Origin: Lachancea mirantina | Taxonomy: Eukaryota > Ascomycota > Saccharomycetes > Saccharomycetales > Saccharomycetaceae | NCBI GenBank assembly: GCA_900074745.1 | Contig: LT598465.1 | Coordinates: 620,001-684,000, forward strand | Reading direction: 5' to 3' | Length of the DNA stretch: 64,000 nt | In this document: piece by piece, positions 49,326-57,973 of the stretch | How the letters are laid out: every line of letters begins with the position of its first letter | Position numbering within the stretch: the stretch's first letter is position 1 | Notes under the pieces: model-generated | Told to the model about the DNA's origin: nothing | The model's database searches: none | The model's input: the letters and a program-made list of their open reading frames with translations, nothing else | Made by a program: the position numbers and the translations under genes

Positions 49326-50750
49326 TCACAAACCGTTGGAGGTGCAACTGAACACGGTGCCGTAGGCGCCGGACTCGTAGTTCAAAATGATGCTTTTGAT
49401 GACAGCGTAAAGCCCCGGACCCAAGATGTAGAGGCCCGTCGCTATCAAAAACCATGAGATAAAGTAGTGCACTTTGTCGACGCGAGACAGGTTCCGGTAG
49501 AAGTTCTTGCCGTTGCCGAGTTCCAGCCGCTTGATCTTGAAGAAGGCCATCCCCCAAAAAACGAAACCGAACCAGCAGTCAAAGAGGGACGACATCAGCG
49601 ACAACAAGTCAGAGAAAAAGGGAATCACCTCTGCGATGACAAAAGCGCAGATCCACGTGATGACAAGCAAGCCGACCCAGGTTGCCCAGCCGGTAATCGT
49701 GTGCGAGTGTCTGTGCTTCGAGTTTTTGAAAATGTTGAAAAACAGAAACCGCGCAGACACGTTCGAGTACAGAGCCCCGGCGAAAACGATGGTGGGCACG
49801 GCAAACGTGAACGAGATGATCTTGTACGCCCTTGTCAGCGACCCGAACGCCGGCGCGGTCACGTACTCGTTGCCCACGTAGACGTACATGATGCTACCGG
49901 CAAGCGTGAAAATCACCACCTCGATCGAGGTGACGATCCACAGCACTTTGCGGAAGTCACGTGGGTTCTGCATCTCGGAGATAAACTGCGGGTACGTGAT
50001 TTGGCCCACAAACGTGTACACGATGTTCAAGAAGGCGCCCATGGCGTCGATGTAGGAAGTGTCCTTTTTCGGGAACGCCCGAAACGTCACAGGCGTGCCG
50101 TCGTACCCGTAAGGGTGCGACTGGACGCCCGCAAAGATCATCGCAAGCACGACCGCGATGAACATGGTGCACGCAGAAAAATAGCCCACGTTCGACAGCG
50201 ACGAGAACGTGCGCGGTACCGAGAACACGAGCGAGATGCAGGCGGCGATCACTCCGAAGGACACCGAGCACTGGGAATGGTCCGTAATCGTGTTGAGGTA
50301 CTTGGCGCCCACGAGCACGTGCAGGCCCTGGATGAGCGTGTTGTTCAGCAAGAAGCACACCGCGGTCGCGTACCACGCCCATCTGTGGCCCCAGAACAGG
50401 TGCTGGCCGATATCGCATATGTTTTTCAGATGCGGGAATCTTTCGCAGTATTCGATGATGGTGAGTCCCGTATATAGCACCGTCGTTGCGACGAAAATCG
50501 TCAGAATGATACCCGGCACAAGCCCCAGCACAGAGTAGGACCAAGGGAAAGACATGATGGCAAGCACGATGTACTCGGACAACATCAGGCCCGTCGTGTG
50601 CTGCCACGAGCACGTGCGGTACTTGATTTGATGTTCGTCTTCGGTTTCTGAGCCCTCGGAGGACTCGAGCGTCTCGATTGGGACGTCTTCACGCTCCTGG
50701 GCCTTGCCCAGCTTGGCGTAGTCGTTTTCTTCGAACAGACTGCCTTTCAT
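49326..50750 (-). CDS. AAAP-family amino acid permease, fungal Mtr type
   Basis: This 474-residue membrane protein has an acidic hydrophilic N-terminus of about 50 residues and about 11 membrane segments (first at SEYIVLAIMSFPWSYSVLGL). It resembles the Neurospora neutral/aromatic amino acid permease Mtr: LGLVPGIILTIFVATTVLYT, then NIVYTFVGQITYPQFISEMQ and DFRKVLWIVTSIEVVIF. The likely role is proton-driven uptake of neutral or aromatic amino acids at the plasma membrane. S. cerevisiae has no Mtr orthologue. The coding sequence is clearly GC-rich at third positions compared with SEC16 or BRO1. The antisense strand is therefore open over long stretches. The promoter side carries 13-mer repeats and a 26-bp palindrome. 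Confidence 0.88.
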   Translation of the reverse strand: MKGSLFEENDYAKLGKAQEREDVPIETLESSEGSETEDEHQIKYRTCSWQHTTGLMLSEYIVLAIMSFPWSYSVLGLVPGIILTIFVATTVLYTGLTIIEYCERFPHLKNICDIGQHLFWGHRWAWYATAVCFLLNNTLIQGLHVLVGAKYLNTITDHSQCSVSFGVIAACISLVFSVPRTFSSLSNVGYFSACTMFIAVVLAMIFAGVQSHPYGYDGTPVTFRAFPKKDTSYIDAMGAFLNIVYTFVGQITYPQFISEMQNPRDFRKVLWIVTSIEVVIFTLAGSIMYVYVGNEYVTAPAFGSLTRAYKIISFTFAVPTIVFAGALYSNVSARFLFFNIFKNSKHRHSHTITGWATWVGLLVITWICAFVIAEVIPFFSDLLSLMSSLFDCWFGFVFWGMAFFKIKRLELGNGKNFYRNLSRVDKVHYFISWFLIATGLYILGPGLYAVIKSIILNYESGAYGTVFSCTSNGL

Positions 50751-50862
50751 TTTTCGGCGGCTTCTGTATCTGTATATCTCTACATTAACACAGCCGTTCC
50801 GCCTCTCGAAACCGCCTCACTATGCCTCTAATATTTATACAAACTGTAAAATGTTCTTTGCG

Positions 50863-51038
50863 TGCGAAAAGCAAGCGAAAAGTGTGCGAAAAGCAAGCAA
50901 GAACAGTGTGGTAAGCGAATGCAACACCGCTTCTTTGCTTCTTTTGTTATGCGGGCTCGAGCGCTTAACGACATGAGCTTCTTACAAAGCGCTAGCGCTT
51001 TGTAAGTGGCACTTGTGAGTCGGCCTGCGAAAAGCAAG
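50863..51038 (-). repeat. Three copies of a 13-mer upstream of the permease
   Basis: TGCGAAAAGCAAG occurs at 50863, 50885 and 51026, about 113-290 bp upstream of the permease ATG. The first two sit in 15-bp repeats 22 bp (two helical turns) apart. Confidence 0.75.
50981..51006. repeat. 26-bp perfect palindrome
   Basis: The arm cttacaaagcgct is followed directly by its exact reverse complement with no spacer. It lies 231-256 bp upstream of the permease ATG. Confidence 0.92.
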
Positions 51039-51490
51039 AGAGCCGTGGCAAGAAAGCCATGGGGCTTATTTTTGGGTTCGACACCGCTTCAGGGTTTTCT
51101 TGGGGAGCGAGGTATCACGTGGAAATATACGTCTCCGTCTCCGCAAAAAGACACGGGAATGAGATGGGGCGTGGGATATAAAGGGCACGAGCACGTGATC
51201 GAGTTCGCAAACGGATGCATGGGTGTCAGAGACGAACACATCGCGATGCACGGGAAGGTCAGGTGACCGAATGAGTATGTATGGGTGGGACCCGTACAAC
51301 GGTACCGGAGATGTCTCACTCGCACAAGGCGCACCCCTGTATATAAAGCGGGGTGGTGCGATCGCCGCGGATTCCGCCCCGTCCACATAGCACTAACGTG
51401 CGAAAGGGGAAAACACGCAGCGGACTAACGCGCAATTGCACCGAATGCGTACCGCTGCTCTAAGTATCTCACCGATTACCGCGCGCGCCC

Positions 51491-51520
51491 GGCTGCGCCG
51501 GGCTGCGCCGGGCTGCGCCT
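51491..51520. repeat. 10-bp GC-rich tandem repeat
   Basis: The unit ggctgcgccg occurs twice exactly, followed by ggctgcgcct. Confidence 0.9.
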
Positions 51521-51716
51521 CCGGGAAGGTGGGCGGCTAACGCTCGAGGGGCGGGCCCGGCCGTACAAAACGAGTTACACAAAGAGCCACAAAAGCCGAG
51601 CGTGCGCTAAAAATAGATCGTGAGAAGCGGCACCCCTTTAAGTCCGGTGCGGGTAACCTGTCACGCTGCACGGCGCGTGACTTTTTCCGCGCTCCGTCGT
51701 GCGAAACAAAAGCTAC

Positions 51717-51747
51717 TGCGCCAGCGCCTGCGCCAGCGCCTGCGCCA
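51717..51747. repeat. 12-bp GC-rich tandem repeat
   Basis: The unit tgcgccagcgcc occurs twice, followed by a partial third unit, tgcgcca. Confidence 0.9.
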
Positions 51748-51996
51748 CATGCGCGTGGTTAGGCCGTTTTCTCTTTGCCACCCCTGCTTGGTGTCCGTCG
51801 CTTCCTGCGCTTATGTACGCACGCCTCCTCGCGGCGATATTCGTGTGTGCAACAGGGTTTCGACCGGATACGCATCTAGACTCCAAAAAACCAAGAGTAT
51901 ATCAGGGTACTAAAATAAATTTTTCCAAGAGAAACGGGTCGTTACGCATAGAAGGTATATTTTTGGCAAGCAAGGGCCAAGCGAAAAATTGACACG

Positions 51997-54069
51997 ATGG
52001 GCAGAAGAAAGATCGCCATTGAACCGATTCTCGATGAGCGGAACCGCGGCGTGTATGTTATAGATCGGTTTGACATGGTCCAGACGCTTCCGTATGGTAT
52101 ACGGAGCGTTACGGAGGTACCCCGGAGGTACCCCGGAGCCAGCAGGCCCCATCAGGCGCGTCATGCATCTCACGTTTCCTATTACTAACAAAGATCGATT
52201 GACAACAGCACTTTCATAAAACGTAAAGCGGGCCTGTTCAAGAAAGCGCACGAGCTGGCCGTGCTGTGCCAAGTAGACGTTGCTCTGATCATTTTGGGTA
52301 CAAACAATACGTTTTACGAGTTTTCGTCTGTGGACACCGCCGATCTCATCAAGCACTATCAGAACGATGCACTCTCCCACGACGTGAAAGGTCCTGCCGA
52401 CTACGGCAACTTTAAGAAGAAAGACAAAGTGGTATTACACGACACGGGACGTCGGCGGAGTAACACGGCAGCCGCCGCAGTGAACCGCGCCCATTCCCTT
52501 TCGGATTTCAAGCAAGATGACGAGGGCGACCCCGACGACGAAGAAGACGACGATTCAGGGAACGACAATGACGAAGTCGAGCGGAACGTTAAGAGGCCGC
52601 GTAGCCAGAATTCTCCGCAGTTCAACCCGCTCCAACAACAAGTACAACGGCAGTTCCACAACCTGTATGCGGTCGCGTCTCACCAGGACCATCGGATCCC
52701 GCAAAGCACACCGGCGCTGACGGTCTCGCAGCGGGCCCTTTCGCATACAGGTGGTAGCTCCAATGTTTACGCGCGCAGCGCGTCAAATGCTGGTGGCCGT
52801 TCTTCTTCTATCCCGGCCTCCATCGAAGCCGGCGACCGTTCTACACTGACCGCTAACCAATCAACGGCACAGTCCAGTGCATCTAGGGGCCCCCGCAGTG
52901 TACAAAGCACCAGCGCATTGCATAACTCTACCCCATCTACACCGCTCACGGCACAACAGGAGCTTGGGTCTGGGCGAAACCCCAGTGCTCGTCCCGTGCT
53001 GCGGGTCCAAATCCCATCCACATCGGGCACTTCCATCAAAAGCGAACCGTCGTCCGGATCTCCGATCGGTAACGTGGTCTCGGCTGGTGCCTCTGGCTCT
53101 CAATTTCAACGAAGTAATGGCGGCCGCATTGAACTGCCGCGGCCGTCTAGATCAAAGAATGGAACCCCTTCGTCGGCCCATGCTTCTCCTTTGTACCCGT
53201 CTCATCCCGCTGCTTATGAAAAAAATGACAAGTCAGGTCAATTGGGGCATCCGCTTACCACGAGTGTTGCACCCTCTGGAGTTCACAACCCCGCCAATGG
53301 TTTTCTCTTCAATGGTCTGCCCTCGGCGATAGCAGCTTCTCCATCTATACAGCAGTATTTTGCTACACCTATACAGCCGACACCGCAAGGCATGGGCCCA
53401 GGCTCCGGCGGGCACGGACTCAATCCGGCCGCAGGCAGTGGAGGGCCCCTGCCGCCGGCATTCTCGATGCACAGACAGCTGCATAATCTGCAGCATCAAA
53501 GTCAGGTGCAGCAACTGGGTCAGTCCACAGGCGCAAATCATGTCGAGGGCGGTATTGCAGGTGCAGGCACAGGATCTTTACCTTCGAAATTCGCACAGGA
53601 CTTGGTCGTTCCGTCCCCGGGAGTCTCGATGGGTATGCTGCATGATTGGTCCTTTTCACGCCTGAGCACTTCACAGGCGCCCGGTGGTCAGTCCGCCAAC
53701 AACGGCTCTGGAATCGGCGATACCACCAACCCCAATCCCGCGGGCCAGTCTATGAACAATGGGAATTCTGGATTCACGCCCTACATCACGGTCAATCAAA
53801 CACCGCTATCGAGTAGATATTTCAATTTCGGTGACATGAGCGATACCAATAAGGATAAAAAAACTAAGGCTCGCGCCTGTTTAACGAACTGTCTCAAAAA
53901 ACTCTATCGGAACTTCGCTTGTCAGGGAAACCAGAACCGAAGTCGGCTTCTGGGACTCGCGAATTCCTCATACCTCGTACGACTCGCACACTCCTCTGCT
54001 CTTCAAGAGAATCTGCGTGCGGCGAACACTGTTGAGACATATTCGGCACTGTTTGTCACATCATCGTAG
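51997..54069 (+). CDS. RLM1: MADS-box transcription factor Rlm1/Smp1, spliced
   Basis: Rlm1 acts below the Slt2 cell-wall-integrity kinase. Exon 1 (51997-52052) encodes [18 protein letters not shown]. The 156-nt intron (52053-52208) has donor GTATGT, branch TACTAAC (52183-52189) and acceptor CAG. Exon 2 (52209-54069) restores [20 protein letters not shown] and [20 protein letters not shown], completing a full MADS domain (about 1-60). The total is 638 residues (676 in S. cerevisiae Rlm1). The rest is Ser, Pro, Gly and Gln-rich, with an acidic stretch ([15 protein letters not shown]). The last 65 or so residues after a run of seven A at 53858 have an odd, Cys-containing composition. I know of no intron in S. 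cerevisiae RLM1 or SMP1. Confidence 0.94.
52113..52134. repeat. 11-bp tandem repeat in the RLM1 intron
   Basis: The unit ggaggtacccc occurs twice head to tail inside the intron. Confidence 0.88.
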
Positions 54070-54246
54070 TCACAGAGATTTGTCCCACGTTCACGTAGGC
54101 TGTTACATTCACTAGATCTTTTGCATATCTATCAAATATATGGTCAATCCAAGCGTTTTCGGATTATTACTTGTAGTTAGTTGCCAGTGGGAGTTAGCGT
54201 TCGTTCAGCTTAACTAAATTAAGGAATTCAGTATCTTGTTACCGTT

Positions 54247-54294
54247 ACACCCATACAACTTGAGAATTTGTGCCCGACTCTAAACCCATGCATT
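54247..54294 (+). promoter_or_regulatory. Two Rap1 sites upstream of RPS6
   Basis: ACACCCATACA (54247-54257) matches the Rap1 core. AAACCCATGCATT (54282-54294) is a good variant. Both point toward RPS6, about 390-440 bp before the ATG. Confidence 0.8.
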
Positions 54295-54502
54295 CCAAGT
54301 TTCAGCTTTTGAGAAATTTCAAAGTTGTTGGCCGCGCGGAAAATCAGACCAAAATGGGGAGGGCGCACACTTAGTACAGGCCGCAAGTCCCACTGGGGTG
54401 GTGTTCTCTCGAAGCTGGGCAGGGCATGTGATGGTAGGGGGACGGGGTTCTCCGCCTACGCTCTCCGATTACCTCCCACCGCTCTCCCACTAGCTGCTGC
54501 AC

Positions 54503-54521
54503 GTCCCTGCCCGGCAGGGAC
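54503..54521. repeat. 19-bp palindrome in the RPS6 promoter
   Basis: GTCCCTGCC and GGCAGGGAC flank one central C. Confidence 0.85.
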
Positions 54522-54685
54522 GCAAACCAAGGCGCGGTGGGCGGGGCGCTTTGGCTGTCCTCTGGCGGGTGCCGCTGGTGGAAGTTGTTTGACAAAAAAA
54601 ATTCAACACCGGCTCATGCAAGTGATATTACGAAAAGAGCCTTTTCCCTGGAAGTCATCAGAAGAGTAGAGACAAGTCAGCCATT

Positions 54686-55669
54686 ATGAAGGTATGTGAG
54701 TACCAATAAGTAATTGAATACTGGAATGCATAGATCAGAACTGGTGGGGCCGAACGCTGCGTTAAAAATGGGACGATTTGGTGTGATTTAAGATCGAAAG
54801 ACCTATTAGGTGGAACTTCGTACCAGTGGGACAAGAGTACGCGAGAATTATTGAAATTAGCGTGGAATGCCGAGTACATTCACCCTGGTCTAGACACGAT
54901 GCAGTCTGAATGTGCTTTCTCGAACGATTATGCTCAAGAAGTCCAATTACTAACTTTTCCATAGTTAAACATCTCTTACCCAGTTAATGGCACTCAGAAG
55001 ACCGTCGAAATCGAAGACGAACACCGTGTTCGTGTCTTCTACGACAAGCGTATCGGTCAAGAAGTTGACGGTGAGGCTGTCGGTGACGAGTTCAAGGGCT
55101 ACGTCTTCAAGATCTCCGGTGGTAACGACAAGCAAGGTTTCCCAATGAAGCAAGGTGTCTTGTTGCCAACCAGAGTTAAGTTGTTGTTGGCTAAGGGTCA
55201 CTCCTGTTACAGACCAAGACGTAACGGTGAGAGAAAGAGAAAGTCCGTCAGAGGTGCTATTGTCGGTCCAGATCTAGCCGTCTTGTCTTTGGTCATCACC
55301 AAGAAGGGTGAACAAGAGTTGGAAGGTATTACCAACGACTCCGTTCCAAAGAGATTGGGCCCAAAGAGAGCCAACCACATCAGAAAATTCTTTGGTTTGA
55401 CCAAGGAAGACGATGTTCGTGACTTCGTCATCAGAAGAGAGGTCACCAAGGGTGAAAAGACCTACACCAAGGCTCCAAAAATCCAAAGACTCGTCACTCC
55501 TCAAAGATTGCAAAGAAAGAGACACCAAAGATCTTTGAAGGTTAGAAACGCCCAAGCTCAAAGAGAGGCTGCTGCCGAATACGCTCAATTGTTGGCTAAG
55601 AGATTGGCCGAGAAGAAGGCTGAAAAGGCTGAAGTCAGAAAGAGAAGAGCTTCTTCTTTGAAGGCTTAA
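54686..55669 (+). CDS. RPS6: 40S ribosomal protein S6 (eS6), spliced
   Basis: eS6 is a 40S protein and the target of the TORC1-Ypk3 phosphorylation pathway. Exon 1 is 6 nt (54686-54691, ATGAAG). The intron 54692-54964 (273 nt) has donor GTATGT, branch TACTAAC (54948-54954) and acceptor TAG. Exon 2 (54965-55669) begins [20 protein letters not shown]. The spliced product has 236 residues, as in S. cerevisiae, and ends [10 protein letters not shown] with the conserved phosphorylatable serines. Intron position and tiny exon 1 are conserved. It is single copy at the merged YBR181C/YPL090C position. Codon bias is strong. Confidence 0.98.
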
Positions 55670-55855
55670 ATTTAAAGATAAATTGCATGCGCGATATATT
55701 TGTCTTTGAATTAATGCGTTACCTTATCTTAACAGCGAATGTACCTATTTCGGAAGAGTGTATACTGTATCTCCCATCTGATACTTTCTTAATAAAAGAA
55801 AATATTGTTCACATAAAACTAACTGGCTTAATGATTCTATAAACTAGGCCGTTGG

Positions 55856-57310
55856 TTATCTAAGAGTCACTAACTCTTCGGCGGAAGTAGGATGAATGGC
55901 AACACAAGAATCGAAGTCCGCTTTGGTGGCACCCATTTTGATTGCCACACCGAAGCCTTGTAAGATTTCAGCAGAAGAATCTCCCACAATATGTAGCCCA
56001 ACCACCTTTTCTTCGGGACCAGCACAAATCAGCTTGTATCTGGTAGGAGATTTGTGTTCCAACATGGCATAGTACATTGCAGTAAACTTGCTGTTATAAA
56101 TCTTGAGGTTAGCCTCCCCATATTTCTCAATCGCTTCTTGCTCGGTCAAACCGATCGTACCGGCTTCTGGATGCGAGAAAACGACACTTGGAACATTTTC
56201 AAAATCTTGCTTTTGATTCGCAAACTTCTCTGGTCCGAACAACCTGTTAGCAAGCTTTCTGCCGGTTGCAATGGCCACCGGGGTGAGTTCGACGTTACCA
56301 ACAACATCACCCAGCGAGTAAATGTTCTTGACGTTGGTATTTTGGTACTCGTCGACTATAACTTGTCCCAGTTGATTGAGTTTTACGCCAACATGTTCAA
56401 GACCGATTCCAGTCAAAGACTTACGACCAATGGTCCATATCAAACTGTCGACATCGGTAATCTGTTCCCCAGTGTTTAAGGTGATTGTTTTCTTGCCCGT
56501 CTTCCCGTCACTTTCCTCTACTTTTTCAATCTGAGAAACCTTGTGAATGTTAATGCCCTCGTTCACGTAATGATCCGTAATCGTAGTTTGGATGGAAGTA
56601 TCAAATTTACGCAAGAGGGTCTCACCTCTGATCACCAAATGGGTTTCCGTGCCAAGCCCATGGAATACACCTGCGAGCTCGACTCCAATGTAACCAGCAC
56701 CTACAACAACGACTTTTTTAGGTTGCTCTTCAAGTTTGAAAAAACCGTCAGAATCAATCCCTAATTCATACCCCGGAATTTTTTTTGGCATAACAGGAGT
56801 ACCACCGGTCGCAATCAAAATGTGGTCTGCCGTGTACGTTTCCTTGGATTTATCGTGTTTCGTCACTTCGACGTTTCCGTCTTCATTGAACCGCGCCCAT
56901 CCGTAAATGTAATCTACCTTTTCTTTCGTCAAATTCCGTTCATAGATAGCGTTCAAACGTTTGATATACGCATCCCGCTTGGTTTTGAATTGATTCCAAT
57001 TGAAAGTAAGATGTTTTTGATCAACTGGTAAGTCCTGGTAAAGCCCATATTCATGTGCTTGCGATACTCGAGTAGCCAAATCCGAAGCGTACCACATCAC
57101 TTTCTTGGGAACACATCCAACGTTAACACAAGTTCCACCCATTTCTTGGCCCTCAATTAAAAGCGTTTTCGCACCATAAGATGCTGCTCTTCTACTGCAA
57201 GCAACGCCACCAGAACCACCTCCAATAACCAAAAAATCGTAATGTCTGGAACCTTGAGTCATTGTTCTTTTCAAAGTCAATCTAAGAACGTTGTTAAAGC
57301 TCTTATTCAT
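55856..57310 (-). CDS. GLR1: Glutathione reductase (cytosolic and mitochondrial)
   Basis: Glr1 reduces glutathione disulphide with NADPH and FAD. The 484-residue product (483 in S. cerevisiae) has the FAD-binding GGGSGG (30-35), the redox pair Cys61/Cys66 in [13 protein letters not shown], the NADPH-binding [13 protein letters not shown] and the active-site His473 in [11 protein letters not shown]. Met1 begins a basic presequence ([15 protein letters not shown]), and Met17 starts the cytosolic-type [10 protein letters not shown]. The first ATG has C at -3 (weak) and the second has A at -3 (strong), which fits leaky scanning to make two forms, as known in S. cerevisiae at the same Met17. This is the YPL091W position. 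Confidence 0.98.
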   Translation of the reverse strand: MNKSFNNVLRLTLKRTMTQGSRHYDFLVIGGGSGGVACSRRAASYGAKTLLIEGQEMGGTCVNVGCVPKKVMWYASDLATRVSQAHEYGLYQDLPVDQKHLTFNWNQFKTKRDAYIKRLNAIYERNLTKEKVDYIYGWARFNEDGNVEVTKHDKSKETYTADHILIATGGTPVMPKKIPGYELGIDSDGFFKLEEQPKKVVVVGAGYIGVELAGVFHGLGTETHLVIRGETLLRKFDTSIQTTITDHYVNEGINIHKVSQIEKVEESDGKTGKKTITLNTGEQITDVDSLIWTIGRKSLTGIGLEHVGVKLNQLGQVIVDEYQNTNVKNIYSLGDVVGNVELTPVAIATGRKLANRLFGPEKFANQKQDFENVPSVVFSHPEAGTIGLTEQEAIEKYGEANLKIYNSKFTAMYYAMLEHKSPTRYKLICAGPEEKVVGLHIVGDSSAEILQGFGVAIKMGATKADFDSCVAIHPTSAEELVTLR

Positions 57311-57973
57311 ACGTAGTCAAAATGATGAGTTTGACTACTGTAAAGGGGACCCTTGAAGGTGATGGTTCCTTAAATACTTGTTGCAGCAGCTTATATATCT
57401 ACTAATCACTAATACCATCATGACGACATTTTTTTCCCAATATAAATTGAACCATACGCAACGTTGATAAATAAATCGAGACGGGTTTATCGAGTTCATT
57501 GGCCGTATTAGAATGAGAATTGGGCGTTGAATAAGGCCAATACGCGATCCCGTTGAAAATCGCTAGTTTTTGGGCCTTTTTTTATTTATTTTGGTGAATT
57601 TTACGGCTAGTTGATGAGCTTGACATTTATAAAGTTGATGGATCTCTCAAAGAGACGAACAAGCAGGGATAGTGGACTTTGCTGAAGGCCATCTGATGGT
57701 TTTCAAGGGTTTCCGTGTGAAATCCGTGCTGAACGCTCTTTTTGAACCCATATGCATCAATTTGGTGGAGTTCACGCATAGTTATTACATTTGACAGTTC
57801 CTAGATGATATATCAATATTTCGTGACGAAACTGGATGATTTCCAGGGCTACTGTCAGGAAATTTAACACGACCAACTACGAGTTAAACGGTTACAAATT
57901 TATTATAGCTGCGATTTCTTCTGAATTGTTATGTTGTTATGTTAGTATTCGTGGGTCTTTCGGAGCCTGTTGA
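57311..57973. other. Intergenic: GLR1 promoter and DTR1 3' region
   Basis: The spacer is AT-rich. No exact Yap1 element (TTACTAA) was found; tgattagtag near 57400 (minus strand) is a near match. SSU1, which follows GLR1 in S. cerevisiae, is absent here. Confidence 0.45.

Larger units (their letters stand above)
50751..51996. other. GC-rich intergenic region between permease and RLM1
   Basis: This 1.25-kb spacer separates divergent genes and is rich in short repeats: three TGCGAAAAGCAAG copies, a 26-bp palindrome, and 10-bp and 12-bp GC-rich tandem repeats. It also has two CACGTG E-boxes (near 51117 and 51194) and a TATA-like tatataaag near 51340. Small frames of 97 codons (51620, 51699) have no recognisable protein and cover the repeats. 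Confidence 0.6.
54070..54685. other. Intergenic: RLM1 3' region and RPS6 promoter
   Basis: Rap1 sites lie at 54247 and 54282. A GC-rich segment follows (about 54325-54595) with a palindrome (54503-54521) and GGCGGGTGCC (54564), a 10-mer also found in the RPL21 promoter island. Confidence 0.6.

Noticed and set aside
49467-50477. Plus-strand frame of 336 codons
   Set aside because: It is antisense to the permease. The composition (His, Arg, Asp-rich) is the mirror of GC-rich membrane-protein codons.
51620-51992. Two overlapping 97-codon frames upstream of RLM1
   Set aside because: They run through GC-rich tandem repeats, have no homology that I recognise, and one overlaps the other in a different frame.
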